Shown in pieces: positions 1-8,879 of a stretch of 64,000 nucleotides of DNA (positions are counted from its first letter, which is position 1; the number at the start of each line of letters is the position of its first letter). A program made the translations under genes and the position numbers. The stretch lies in assembly GCF_017309955.1 (NCBI RefSeq), contig NZ_CP021248.1, forward strand, positions 1,464,001 to 1,528,000, in the 5' to 3' direction. The notes beneath the pieces are model-generated. The model ran no database searches and was not told the DNA's origin. It saw only the letters and a list, made by a program, of their open reading frames with translations. This stretch comes from Novosphingobium sp. KA1 (lineage in GTDB: Bacteria; Pseudomonadota; Alphaproteobacteria; Sphingomonadales; Sphingomonadaceae).

Positions 1-235
1 GATCACCCATTTGCCCCCCCCCGGCGAGGCGCCGCGGACGCGGGAAGAGTGGTTCTCTTTCAAGGCCGTGCAACGCTGCCGGGGGGCAAATGGGGGCTAC
101 CCCGAAGGGGCTGGACCAAAACCCGCCACTTCAGCGTCGGTTCGGCTTGAACTATCGACATAGTCCTGCGCCTCGCCTCCTTGAATCGACAGGCTTTGCC
201 TCCCGTCGTGACCTCGAGGAATTTGTCTACGCCGC
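1..235. other. Left flank of the IS element; short ORF and inverted repeat
   Basis: No recognisable gene. A perfect 14-bp inverted repeat lies at 6-19 and 81-94 (CCCATTTGCCCCCC and its complement), with 61 bases between the arms. A 49-codon ORF starts at ATG 90 and ends at the TAG at 237-239. Its last codons (EFVYAA-stop) closely resemble the end of the gene read in the opposite direction on the other side of the IS (NFVHAA-stop). The ORF has no clear ribosome site and matches no family I recognise. It may be the end of a truncated gene or the edge of an older element. Confidence 0.35.
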
Positions 236-1183
236 CTAGGTGTTTAGTCCCAACATGTGATGGTTAGGTTTGACGATAAAGATGTGAGGCTTTGATTTCC
301 AGAGTTCCTCAACAGCTTCGTAAGGCGTTCGGAACTTGAGCGCCTTGAGCTGCTTGGCGAAGTTGTAGGCGGTCAGCCAGTCACGGACGTGCCGTCGCAG
401 TTCGTTGATCGAGGCGTAATGGAAGGTTTTGACGGTCGCCTCCTTGATGGTTCGCACCATGCGTTCGGCCTGCCCGTTGGTCCAGGGATGATAGGGCTTG
501 GTTAGCCGGTGCTCGATACCGTTTTCCTGACAGACGCGGCCGAAGATGTGCGGGAAGGACAGGCCGGTGCCACGCTCGAACTGGGCGAACTGCACGCCGT
601 TGTCGGTGAGGATGGTGTGAATCTTGTAGGGCACCGTCCTGATCAATGCTTTCAGGAAGCCGGCTGCGACCAGCTTCGTCGCTCTGCGATAGATGCGTGC
701 GAAGACCAGCTTGGATGTGCGGTCCACGGCGACATAGAGGTAGGCCTTGCCATCCTCATAACGCAGTTCGGCGATATCGATGTGGAAGTAGCCGATCTCG
801 TAGTTCTTGAACTTCTGCGGCTTCTCGCGATCGGCTTTGGGCAACTGGCTGATCCCATGCCGTTGCAGGCAGCGATGCAACGACGAGCGGCTCAGATGCG
901 GGATCACGTCCTTGAGCGCGATGTAAACATCGTCGAGTGGCAGCCGGGCCTGCACCCGCAGCGCCACGATCGCGGCTTCCTCCATTGGGGAGAGCACAGT
1001 GCTGCGCCGCTCCCTCGGTCCCATCGGCAAGTCTTCCACCGATTGCCGCTTGCGCCACTTCAGGACCGTTTTCTCGTTGATCCCGTACTTCTTGGCGAGG
1101 TGCGCGACCGAAGCTTGCGATCGCTGTAGCTCTGCTCGAATGGCGTGCGTGGTCTTGGCGCTGCCATGGAGAACCTGGCCCAT
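236..1183 (-). CDS. IS481-family transposase (DDE)
   Basis: A 315-residue transposase catalysing cut/strand transfer of the surrounding element. The N-terminus (about 10-50) is a helix-turn-helix with the AKKYGINEKTVLKWRKR pattern. The rve-type integrase core follows, with the catalytic triad visible as D136 (HID), D194 (LTDNG) and E240 (NGQAER). Length and layout are usual for IS481. The final codons (LGLNT-stop) read through the terminal repeat, and the TAG stop (236-238) comes from the duplicated target. The gene appears intact and probably active. Confidence 0.95.
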   Translation of the reverse strand: MGQVLHGSAKTTHAIRAELQRSQASVAHLAKKYGINEKTVLKWRKRQSVEDLPMGPRERRSTVLSPMEEAAIVALRVQARLPLDDVYIALKDVIPHLSRSSLHRCLQRHGISQLPKADREKPQKFKNYEIGYFHIDIAELRYEDGKAYLYVAVDRTSKLVFARIYRRATKLVAAGFLKALIRTVPYKIHTILTDNGVQFAQFERGTGLSFPHIFGRVCQENGIEHRLTKPYHPWTNGQAERMVRTIKEATVKTFHYASINELRRHVRDWLTAYNFAKQLKALKFRTPYEAVEELWKSKPHIFIVKPNHHMLGLNT

Positions 1184-1239
1184 AAATCCCTCCGCTGTGA
1201 TGGGGATAGTTTTACACCATCACATGTTGGGACTAAACA
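241..1239 (-). mobile_element. Complete IS481-type insertion sequence, 999 bp
   Basis: The element is bounded by 24-bp perfect terminal inverted repeats, 241-264 (TGTTTAGTCCCAACATGTGA...) and 1216-1239. It is flanked by a 6-bp direct repeat CCTAGG at 235-240 and 1240-1245. An NCTAGN target with 6-bp duplication is the known habit of IS481-type elements. It carries one transposase gene on the minus strand. Intact ends, intact ORF and exact target duplication suggest a recent insertion. The TAG that ends the transposase lies in the target duplication, not inside the element. Confidence 0.95.
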
Positions 1240-1240
1240 C

Positions 1241-2056
1241 CTAGGCGGCGTGGACAAAGTTCCGCGCTGCCGCGAGGCAATGCGCAAGTCGTTCCTCCAA
1301 TGGAACTCCGGCCAATTCCTGCGAGCGCTGCGGCACTTCCAGGCCGACGATCCGGTCTTGCGGCAGCAAGGCAAGCAATTCGACCAATGGCACGTCTCCC
1401 TCGCCGCACGCCAGGCGTTCGCAGATGGCCTCCTCCATGTAGTCGGCCAGAACCCGCTGGGCAGGAACGTCGCAAAGCTGGATATAGCCGATCACATCGG
1501 GATCAAGGGCTGCGAGATCCGCAGGACGCCCGCCCGTCCGGCAGAAATGCATTGTGTCAAATATCACCCGGCAATCCTGGCGGCCCACATGGGCGATCGC
1601 GCGTTGTGCCGTTTCCAGATTGCAGATCGGAAAGATCGGCACGAATTCGATCAGCGTCTCGATGCCAAAACCGCTCGCCAGTTCGCACAGCGTCGCCAGT
1701 TGATCGAAGCTACGGAGCAAATCGGGATCAAGGCTGACAACATTGATGCGGGGAATGCCGAGCCCCTCCATGATCGCCAGATCGCCCGCATAGAGATCGC
1801 GCACATCGTGTTCCGGCACAATCGCAACCCCTTCGCCGGACGCAATCGTTACGCCCGTTTCCGCCATCGCCGCACGCAGATCCCGGCGTAGCACGATGTC
1901 ATCGCGCAGCGAGAAACGCTGATAACCCGCAAGGCTGGCACGCGCAGGCTGAAGTGGCGTACTGATGTGCCGGAAGCCCAGCCGAGAGGCCAGCCGCACG
2001 GCCTCGACCGGCGGCAAACCGAAGGTGCTCGCGAATTCCAAGCTGATCGGCCTCAT
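1241..2056 (-). CDS. Sugar phosphate isomerase/epimerase-type TIM-barrel protein
   Basis: 271 residues from the ATG at 2056; a second possible start is at 2089. The product fits the AP_endonuc_2 / xylose-isomerase-like TIM-barrel family. Late strands carry the metal-site acidic residues typical of the family: LIEFVP, VIFDTMHF, IQLCDVP and GLEVP. These enzymes isomerise or epimerise sugars, inositols or keto acids; the substrate cannot be told. It is divergent from a Gfo/Idh/MocA dehydrogenase, a common partner in inositol and sugar catabolism. Its TAG stop (1241-1243) lies inside the IS target duplication, so the insertion leaves the protein intact but separates it from whatever followed. Confidence 0.8.
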   Translation of the reverse strand: MRPISLEFASTFGLPPVEAVRLASRLGFRHISTPLQPARASLAGYQRFSLRDDIVLRRDLRAAMAETGVTIASGEGVAIVPEHDVRDLYAGDLAIMEGLGIPRINVVSLDPDLLRSFDQLATLCELASGFGIETLIEFVPIFPICNLETAQRAIAHVGRQDCRVIFDTMHFCRTGGRPADLAALDPDVIGYIQLCDVPAQRVLADYMEEAICERLACGEGDVPLVELLALLPQDRIVGLEVPQRSQELAGVPLEERLAHCLAAARNFVHAA

Positions 2057-2194
2057 TCTCACTCTCGCGGTCGGCAAAAGAACGGGCATGCTATCCTGTT
2101 TCGTCGTGAGCTACTCCGGCATCACCGAAAATCGCTTGGGCGGATAATACCCAGCCAGCTCGACAGTCCGCATAGGTTCAAGGAAGACACTGGC

Positions 2195-3238
2195 ATGGGC
2201 AAGATCGCAGCGATTGTCGTGGGAACCGGTTTCGGCGTCCGTGTTCACATACCCGCGCTGCGTGCCGCCGGCTTCAATGTCTTGGCGCTTGTGGGCCGCG
2301 ATACGGAGCGCCTACAACGCAAGGCTTCGGAAAATGCGGTTCCGGCCTGCTTCACCGACCTCGACGAAGCAATCTCCGCCACGGGAGCCCGGCTCGTCAC
2401 CATCGCGACGACGCCCGATACCCATGCCACGCTCGCGCACCGCGCCATCGCGCGGGGATGCCATGTGCTGTGCGAAAAGCCCTTTGCTTTCGATGCCGTG
2501 GAAGGCGCCGCGCTGCTCAAGGCCGCCGAGGATGCGCGGATCGTACACATGGTCTCGCATGAGTTTCGCTGGCTTCCGGAACGCGCCCTGTTCGGGCAGG
2601 CTATCCGTGAGGGCCTGATCGGCGAGCCGCGTTTCCTCGCGATGGATCAGTTCAGCCCCTTCTGCGCCGACCCGGCCGCCCGCTTGCCGCGTTGGTGGTT
2701 CGACAGGCAGGCAGGCGGCGGCTGGCTCGGCGCAAGCGGCTCGCACCTGATCGACCAGATCCGCGCCTGGCTGGGCGATTTCGAGTCGCTGAGCGCCAAT
2801 CTGCTCACCATATCGGACCGGACCGATGTGGCCGAAGACACCTATTCCATGCGCTTCCTCACCAAAGGCGGGGTCGAAGGCACGATGCAGCAGAGCGCCG
2901 GGGCATGGGGGCAAGGCGCTGGTCTGTGCCGATGCGCGGGATCGAAAGGGACCGTCTGGATCGAGGCGGGCAAGGTTTTCGTGGCGAACCGTTCGGGAAC
3001 CCGGCAACTGGACGTACCGCCAGAGCTTGCCCTGCCCTTGGCGGCAGACGCCCGGACGCCCTTCGAACTGGAGCCTTTCACCCGGCTCGCCAAGGCGTTG
3101 AAAGCGGCGATAGATGCCAAAGCGCGGCCCGGCGCGATCACGCCGCCCACGTTCCATGACGGCCTCGCCTGCATGATAGTGATGGATGCCATGCGCGCCT
3201 CCGCCGCCGAACGCGGGGCGCTTCAAATACTGGCGTAA
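2195..3238 (+). CDS. Gfo/Idh/MocA-family NAD(P)-dependent oxidoreductase
   Basis: 347 residues from ATG 2195, chosen because an AAGGA-type ribosome site lies just upstream and the Rossmann fold starts at once (IAAIVVGTGFGVRVHIPAL). The ORF stays open further upstream but without homology. The CEKPFAF motif holds the family's catalytic lysine region. The C-terminal half has the GWLGASGSHLIDQIR segment common in the family. Members oxidise or reduce sugars, inositols and related alcohols. The pairing with a divergent TIM-barrel isomerase suggests one sugar or polyol pathway; the substrate is unknown. It ends 6 bases before the convergent SDR gene. Confidence 0.85.
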   Translation: MGKIAAIVVGTGFGVRVHIPALRAAGFNVLALVGRDTERLQRKASENAVPACFTDLDEAISATGARLVTIATTPDTHATLAHRAIARGCHVLCEKPFAFDAVEGAALLKAAEDARIVHMVSHEFRWLPERALFGQAIREGLIGEPRFLAMDQFSPFCADPAARLPRWWFDRQAGGGWLGASGSHLIDQIRAWLGDFESLSANLLTISDRTDVAEDTYSMRFLTKGGVEGTMQQSAGAWGQGAGLCRCAGSKGTVWIEAGKVFVANRSGTRQLDVPPELALPLAADARTPFELEPFTRLAKALKAAIDAKARPGAITPPTFHDGLACMIVMDAMRASAAERGALQILA

Positions 3239-3244
3239 CGCCGA

Positions 3245-4135
3245 TCAGGCCCGCGTCGTTTCGCCCGGCGCCCAGAGCGGAGCGCCGCGCGTGTTACGCA
3301 GGGATGCGACGACCTTTCCGTCCCGATCGGTCACGCCATATTCCGCCGCGAGTTCGGCATTGATGAAAGTTCCGCCAGAGCGCGCAGCGACCGCCGGATC
3401 CATCGCCAGCGCCGCGATCACCCGCCCCGGAAACTCCGGCGAGGACCCTGCGGTGCTGCCAAGTTGCGCTGCCATACCCGGCACGGACTTGAGGTTCTCG
3501 GTCGCCCGCTCGGTGAACGTGAAACCCTGCCACAACGACAGCGCCGTCACGCCGGTTCCGCGCAGGTCGTGGCCCATGTCGCGCATCATCCGGTCGGTCG
3601 CCGCCTTGGTGGTGCCGAACACGACATCATAGGTATAAGTCACGCCAACATGACCCGACAGGGCCGCGATCAGACCCGATCCTTGTGGCACCATGATCCT
3701 TGCGGCATGCCAGGCCGCGACATAGGCCGCGCGCATACCGGTATCCCATATCTGCCATTCGTCCAGCGGCTTTTCCCAGAACCCCTCACGCCCGGTCATC
3801 GTCTCGGGAATGGCCATCGCGTTGTTGACGAGGATGTCGAGCCGCCCCTCGTCCCGGCGCACCTGCTGGAACAGCGCGTCTATCCGCGCATCGTCCATCA
3901 GGTCGAGCGGCACCGCAACGCCCTTGCCGCCACGCGCTTCGACTTCCTCGACGGTCTGTGCCAGGGTCCCCGGCAAGACGCTCTGCCCCTCGGCAACCGT
4001 GCGGCCGGTGATATAGACCGTCGCCCCATGGTCCGCGAGCGCACAGGCGATGCCCTTGCCGATCCCGCGACTGGCTCCGGTAACGACCGCGACCCGGCCC
4101 GCCAATCCATCCGAAATGCGCGCCATGCCGCTCAC
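3245..4135 (-). CDS. SDR-family protein, copy 1 (Phe in place of catalytic Tyr)
   Basis: A 296-residue short-chain dehydrogenase fold. The cofactor motif TGASRGIG is at 19-26 and the LVNNA motif at about 102-106. The usual Ser is at about 160 (ALSGHVG). At the YxxxK active site the sequence is F173-G-T-T-K177, so the proton-donating tyrosine is phenylalanine. Outside this the protein resembles the DHRS1-like SDR subgroup. It is the last gene of a leftward four-gene unit with 4-bp overlaps. Activity may be lost or altered, or a nearby tyrosine (TYTY, 167-169) may act. The pathway is not known. Confidence 0.82.
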   Translation of the reverse strand: MSGMARISDGLAGRVAVVTGASRGIGKGIACALADHGATVYITGRTVAEGQSVLPGTLAQTVEEVEARGGKGVAVPLDLMDDARIDALFQQVRRDEGRLDILVNNAMAIPETMTGREGFWEKPLDEWQIWDTGMRAAYVAAWHAARIMVPQGSGLIAALSGHVGVTYTYDVVFGTTKAATDRMMRDMGHDLRGTGVTALSLWQGFTFTERATENLKSVPGMAAQLGSTAGSSPEFPGRVIAALAMDPAVAARSGGTFINAELAAEYGVTDRDGKVVASLRNTRGAPLWAPGETTRA

Positions 4136-4686
4136 CCCTTCGCCGGATTGGCAGGGGCACGCCGATTTGTAAGTGGCCGCTGATACGAGGGGTCATCCTT
4201 GCTCCGGCACGACACGCCGTTGAGCGCAAGATCGGGCACATCGGCAAAAGGTACCGGCATTGGCGGCGGCAGGCAGCCCCATTCGATCACATTGGTGCGC
4301 AGCGCGATCTTCCATTCGCCGCCGCGCCGTTCGAACCGGTCGACATACCGCCCGCCGGCGATCCACAGGCTCTCGTCGCGGTTGCGGCCGACAAACTGGT
4401 AGTACGTCTCGCTATGGGCAGTGTCACCATCCAGATCGATGCTGCTCTGGAGCAAGGCGTGGTGGGTGAGGAGCTGTCCCGCTTCGTGCATCGGCGCAGC
4501 CCAGTCCCAACAGTCGGCGGCACTGCCCACAAAAGGCCCCGCCGCCATTTCCGCATCGCCCCAGAAGGCAGAAAGGTAGATGGCCCGGTCGAACCGATCC
4601 ATCCCGCGCGAAAAGCGGGCGAGGCATTCTAGGATATCCTGCTTGTCGAGCAAGGCATCGATCCGAGCGTCACGATCCGCCGTCAT
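4132..4686 (-). CDS. SnoaL-like / NTF2-fold protein, copy 1
   Basis: 184 residues of the SnoaL_4 type (steroid isomerase / ring-hydroxylating dioxygenase small-subunit fold). It opens with a helix pattern DKQDILECLARFSRGMDRFD and later shows the fold's core strands (GGRYVDRFERRGGEWKIA). Such proteins act as small isomerases, dehydratases or cyclases, or have no proven activity. It overlaps the SDR gene by ATGA at 4132-4135 and the second SDR by 4 bp at 4683-4686, which indicates translational coupling. The last ~30 residues look unstructured. Confidence 0.75.
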   Translation of the reverse strand: MTADRDARIDALLDKQDILECLARFSRGMDRFDRAIYLSAFWGDAEMAAGPFVGSAADCWDWAAPMHEAGQLLTHHALLQSSIDLDGDTAHSETYYQFVGRNRDESLWIAGGRYVDRFERRGGEWKIALRTNVIEWGCLPPPMPVPFADVPDLALNGVSCRSKDDPSYQRPLTNRRAPANPAKG

Positions 4687-5573
4687 GCCTCCACTCCTTG
4701 CGCGATCGGCTGCCAGAGCGGCGATCCGCGCAAGGCCCGCGCGGAGGCTATCACTTGTCCGTCAATATCGGTCAGCCCATAATCCTGCGCCAGTTCCGCC
4801 GTGATGAACTCCCCGCCGGAACGCTTCATTACCTCGGGATCGGCGGCCAACGCAGCCACCACACGGCCGGGATGCTCGACGCTGCTTCCCTGCATCTGGG
4901 TGATCGACGTCGTCATCCGCTCACCCATCCTTGCCAGATTGTCCCTGGCTTTCTCGGTCAGCGTAAGTCCTTGCCAGAGCGTGAGCGAGGCGACGCCATG
5001 CGGCTCGAGCTCCACCGCCATGTCCCGCGCCATCCGGCCTACCGCCGTCTTCGACGTCCCGAAAATTACCCCATACGTGTACGTGACGGCGGCAAAGCCC
5101 GAGATCGCCACGATCAACCCGGATTTTTGCGGCACCATCAGCCGCGCCGCATGCCAGGCGGCAACATAGTTGGACCTGACGCCGACATCCCACATTTCCA
5201 GATTGGCCAGCGGCTTTTCCCAGAAACCCTTAGGTTCGAGCAGGTCGTCGGACAGCGAGAAGGCGTTGTTGACAAGAATGTCGAGTTGCCCTGCCTCGGC
5301 AGCGATCCGCTCGAACAGAGCCGCGACAGCTAGGTCATCGCCATGATCGCAGGCGACCGCAATACCGCGTCCACCGCTCGCCGCCCCGCGCACGTCGCAT
5401 TCGGCAGCGGTCCCACCAACGGTGCCGGGAAGATAATAATCCCCCTCGTTGACCGTGCGCCCGGTGACGTAGACCCTCGCCCCCTGCTCGGCCAGCACCA
5501 GTGCGATCCCCTTGCCGATGCCCCGGCTCGCGCCGGTGACCAGCGCAACCTTGCCTGCCAGCGGCGCGCTCAT
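4683..5573 (-). CDS. SDR-family protein, copy 2 (Phe in place of catalytic Tyr)
   Basis: 296 residues from ATG 5573, exactly the length of the first SDR and clearly its paralogue. TGASRGIG is at 13-20, LDILVNNA at 97-104 and the Ser at 158. The YxxxK position reads F171-G-T-S-K175, the same tyrosine loss as copy 1. A longer reading frame runs upstream but only shadows the neighbouring gene. The start overlaps the second SnoaL-like gene by 4 bp. The conserved FWEKPL and TYTYGVIFGTSK segments shared by both copies suggest a retained, specialised function rather than decay. Confidence 0.82.
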   Translation of the reverse strand: MSAPLAGKVALVTGASRGIGKGIALVLAEQGARVYVTGRTVNEGDYYLPGTVGGTAAECDVRGAASGGRGIAVACDHGDDLAVAALFERIAAEAGQLDILVNNAFSLSDDLLEPKGFWEKPLANLEMWDVGVRSNYVAAWHAARLMVPQKSGLIVAISGFAAVTYTYGVIFGTSKTAVGRMARDMAVELEPHGVASLTLWQGLTLTEKARDNLARMGERMTTSITQMQGSSVEHPGRVVAALAADPEVMKRSGGEFITAELAQDYGLTDIDGQVIASARALRGSPLWQPIAQGVEA

Positions 5574-6100
5574 CCGACGTCTCCCGCGAACCAGCGCTCG
5601 CTGTAATCGCCATTGGCCCGGCCGGTGAAATGCCCTGCACCGAAGGGATAACCCATAACTCCCTGCGACCAGTCCGCCGCTGCGCCCCAATCCTGCTCCC
5701 AATCGTAGAGCATCACCCGATCGGCAATGCGCCATTCCCCGCTGCGCTTTTCGAAGCGATCGAGATAGCGTCCGCCGATGCAGGTATCGCGGTCTCCCTT
5801 TCCCATATCGATGCGGTGATAAGAGAATACGTGGGTCTCGGCCTGCGCCACCTCGCCGGCGAGTTCGATGACCGACTGCCCGATCAGATGCTGGGTATCC
5901 TTGATCGCATCGGCGCCCGGCACCACCCAGGCCAGATAAGCCTCGAAATTGCCGCTGTGCACGCCGTAGTCGAAACGCGCTTCCGGCCACCAGCAGGTCC
6001 GGATAAGGTCGGCACTGCGCCGATCCTCTCCGCGGGCGAGACGGGCGATGCAATCGCGGATCATCTCGCGGTCAATCATCCGTTGGACCAAGGCTTCCAT
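5570..6100 (-). CDS. SnoaL-like / NTF2-fold protein, copy 2
   Basis: 176 residues from ATG 6100, chosen because GAGAGG lies at good spacing upstream and the family homology begins there (MEALVQRMIDREMIRDCIARLARG). It has the same fold as copy 1: GGRYLDRFEKRSGEWRIADRV matches the copy-1 strand pair almost word for word. It is the first gene of the leftward operon, so transcription probably starts in the 292-bp gap before the AraC-type regulator gene. Function is unknown beyond the fold. Confidence 0.75.
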   Translation of the reverse strand: MEALVQRMIDREMIRDCIARLARGEDRRSADLIRTCWWPEARFDYGVHSGNFEAYLAWVVPGADAIKDTQHLIGQSVIELAGEVAQAETHVFSYHRIDMGKGDRDTCIGGRYLDRFEKRSGEWRIADRVMLYDWEQDWGAAADWSQGVMGYPFGAGHFTGRANGDYSERWFAGDVG

Positions 6101-6392
6101 CTGTCCTCTCCCGAAGCCCTCCTTGCCGGAGTGGCCAGAACGTCGTCGAGCGCAGATCCATGGAGGCCGCCCGATTCCCGCCCATTCATGGAGCATGTGG
6201 TCATGGCCCCGCTTGTTGAATCCGGACAATCCGCCCTGCCCGCCAGCCACGACCCGCACCCTGGCCGGAAAACGCACAGGCGACGCGCTCCGTGCAGACA
6301 TAACGACAAGAAGGGGGCAAGCTCCCGGTTCGTCGTCTCGGTCGGCTCCATGATGAGAGCAAGAAGCAGACCGGATCGGCGGGCCGCGCGAG
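6101..6392. promoter_or_regulatory. Divergent intergenic region between SnoaL/SDR operon and araC-type gene
   Basis: 292 bases without a gene separate the leftward SDR/SnoaL operon from the rightward AraC-family gene. Promoters for both must lie here or nearby. I could not pick out a convincing -35/-10 pair or operator by eye. Confidence 0.5.
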
Positions 6393-7541
6393 GTGGAGAT
6401 GCAAGACTATCGCAACACGCACAGGGGCGCCAATCACCGCAGTGCATGCCTGCAAGGCGACGACTTCATACGGGCCCGGCTCCTGCGCCATTTCCCCGAA
6501 TTGGTCGCCAGCCTTGGCGGCAAGTCCGCCGAAATCCTTGAAACGGCCGGGATCGAACCATTTGGCTGCGAGGAGGAAAACGCAGTCACCTGTGCCCAGT
6601 GGATCCTCGCCATGGAAACCGCTGCCGCGCGCCTCGGCCTCCCCGATTTTGGCATGCGTCTTGCGCGGCGGCAGGGCGGACAGGGTGCCCACGCCGTCGT
6701 TGGCAGGGCGATGCGCCATTCGCCAACTTTTGGTGCAGCAATCGATCAGGCCGTTCGCCATAGCGGCGCGCATTCGCGCGCCAGCCGGATCTGGCGCGGG
6801 CAAAGCGCCTCGCGAGACCATGTCTTTGTCGGCCATGACCTCCTGATTTCCGGCCATTCCCGACGCAGCCAGAGCATCGAGCAACTTCTCCTGTTGGGTC
6901 ATCTGGGCGCCCAGGCGCTGACCTCCGGACGCGTTCGGGCGCGCGCGATTCACCTGCGTCACAACGCGATTGCTTCCCCCGGAACCTACCGGCGCAACTT
7001 CGGATGCGATGTGCGCTTTGTCCGGAACGAGGACGGCATCGTCTTTCGTGCCGACGACATGGCCTGCCCGGTGCACGAAGCCGATCGGCACGAACTGACA
7101 CGGGCCGTGGCACACCTACACAAAAACCACGGCGGATCGCCTCACCCAGCCAGCATGCAAGTCCGCGCGATCATCATGCCACGGCTTTGGATGAACGGCT
7201 GCAATACCGAACTTGTGGCAAGTCTCCTCGGCATGCACCCGCGCACGCTGAACCGCCGCCTTCGCGAGGAAGGTCTGACATTCCAGCGGATCAAGGATGA
7301 GGTCAGGGCCGACCGCCTGCTCTTCTATCTGGAGCAGACAGATCTCCCGATCTGCGAGATCTCCCAAAAGCTGGGTTTCGCCGAGCAATCTGCGCTGAGT
7401 CACTTTTCCAGACAGGTCTTTGCCATGAGCCCCACCGATCTACGAACCGCAGCTTCAGGCAGGCCGTCGAACCATGGGAACGTCGCAACAGGTCAAGGGG
7501 TTTCGCCCCGCATCGACAGTGCCAACTGCAAGAGCGCATGA
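6393..7541 (+). CDS. AraC-family transcriptional regulator
   Basis: 382 residues (GTG at 6393; an ATG at 6399 is an alternative, and neither has an ideal ribosome site). The N-terminal two thirds fit the Arabinose_bd-type ligand domain seen in OruR-like regulators. The C-terminal ~100 residues hold two helix-turn-helix units: MNGCNTELVASLLGMHPRTL, then ICEISQKLGFAEQSALSHFS followed by FAMSPTDLR. It is divergent from the SDR/SnoaL operon and is the obvious candidate to control it. Its last 49 bases overlap the 3' end of the convergent MocR pseudogene. Confidence 0.85.
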   Translation: MEMQDYRNTHRGANHRSACLQGDDFIRARLLRHFPELVASLGGKSAEILETAGIEPFGCEEENAVTCAQWILAMETAAARLGLPDFGMRLARRQGGQGAHAVVGRAMRHSPTFGAAIDQAVRHSGAHSRASRIWRGQSASRDHVFVGHDLLISGHSRRSQSIEQLLLLGHLGAQALTSGRVRARAIHLRHNAIASPGTYRRNFGCDVRFVRNEDGIVFRADDMACPVHEADRHELTRAVAHLHKNHGGSPHPASMQVRAIIMPRLWMNGCNTELVASLLGMHPRTLNRRLREEGLTFQRIKDEVRADRLLFYLEQTDLPICEISQKLGFAEQSALSHFSRQVFAMSPTDLRTAASGRPSNHGNVATGQGVSPRIDSANCKSA

Positions 7542-8878
7542 TCGCTCGTCTGCGCTACGTTGATCCTCAGAAACGAGGTCGCGCTCTGGCTCGGGCTGAA
7601 GACATTGCCGGGCGCCAGAACGACGTCTCGGGCCAGACAGCGCCTGGCAAGCACGGCACTGTCCACCCCATCGGGCAAGCGGCACCACAAAGTGAAGCCC
7701 CCCACTGGCTCTCCCTGCGGCACGATCCCCATCGCCGTGAGGCGAGGCGCCATGGCCTACCGCGCCCTGGCAAGACGGCGGCGAAGTTCTTCCATGTGGC
7801 GTCGAAACCCCCCGCCGGCGAGAACCCTGCTAATCGCGCTCGTGGCGATCGGCGGCGGGCCGCCGAAACCTGTCGCCAGTTGCAGGTCGGTCAAGGCATC
7901 GATCCACTCCGGCCGCGCCGCGATGTAGCCGCAGCGCAAGGCGGCCGACAGCGTCTTCGAAAAGCTGCCGATGCGGATCACACCCGAAAGACCATCAAGC
8001 GCCGCCATGGTAGGCACGCCCGGCGCAAAATCCGCAAAGATATCGTCCTCGACGATCACCATGCCATGCGCCGCCGCGATGCCCGGAAGCCGGTGGGCGG
8101 TCGTCAGGCTGAGGCTGCCTCCCGTCGGATTATGAAGGTTCGAATTGGTGATGTAGAGGCGCGGTCGCTGCGCCGCGACAATCGCCTCGAACGCGGCGGG
8201 ATCGGGCCCGGAACGCAGAAACGGCACACTGACGGCCCGCACCTTGTGGGCGGCGATCAGTGCCTGATAATTGAAGTAGCACGGATCGTCGAGCAGCACC
8301 GTATCACCGGGAGCCAAGAGCAGACGGCAGATCAGGTCGATCGCCTGCGATCCCGACTGGGTCAGCAGGATCCGATCCGGATCGCACTCCAGCCCCTCGG
8401 CGGCAAATCGCAAGGCGATCTGGCGTCTCAGCACGGGGTCACCTGCCGTGGTCCCGTAAAGCGTCAACAGATCGCCATCCCGACTGACCTCGCGCAGCGC
8501 CTTCTGCAAGGCGCGCTGCGGCATCCAGTCAGGCGGCAACCAGCCGCAGCCCGGCTTGTCGCTCGACTGGGAGGAATCGAGCGACTGACGCGACACCCAG
8601 AAAGGATCAATCTCATGCTCTCGCAAAGGCGCATGGGCTGCCGGTCCCTGCGGTGCCCCCGCCAGATGGCTGACAAAAAAGCCCGAGCGGGGGACCGCCG
8701 CGATCAGGCCTTCGGCAACCAGGCGGTCATAGGCCTCCACCACCGTAGCCGGTGAAACGCCGAGATCGGCCGCGCTGCGCCGAACCGAAGGCAGCCGGTC
8801 CCCCGCACAGAGCGACCGCGTCGCAATACGACTGCGGATGCCCTCGATGACTCGTCCAGTCTGGGTTACCTCAGCCAA
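7493..8878 (-). pseudogene. MocR-type (GntR-HTH + aminotransferase) regulator, interrupted by an in-frame TAG
   Basis: A winged helix (about 1-70, VSPATVVEAYDRLVAEGLI) precedes a fold-type-I aminotransferase domain with the PLP lysine at K308 (GSFSKTL) and the LHNPTGG motif. Reading stops at TAG 7757-7759 after residue 373. The very next codons continue in the same frame with the missing C-terminal subdomain (MAPRLTAMGIVPQGEPVGGF onward, to 7493). So one nonsense codon, not a frameshift, splits a gene of about 460 codons. A CAG-to-TAG change is a simple explanation. MocR proteins need the C-terminal part, so the regulator is probably inactive, unless this is a sequencing error. Confidence 0.85.
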
Positions 8879-8879
8879 T

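Noticed and set aside
1..110. Integron attC or CRISPR-like repeat in the G/C-rich left end
   Set aside because: There is only one inverted repeat, no repeated unit, no core site and no integrase or cas gene nearby.
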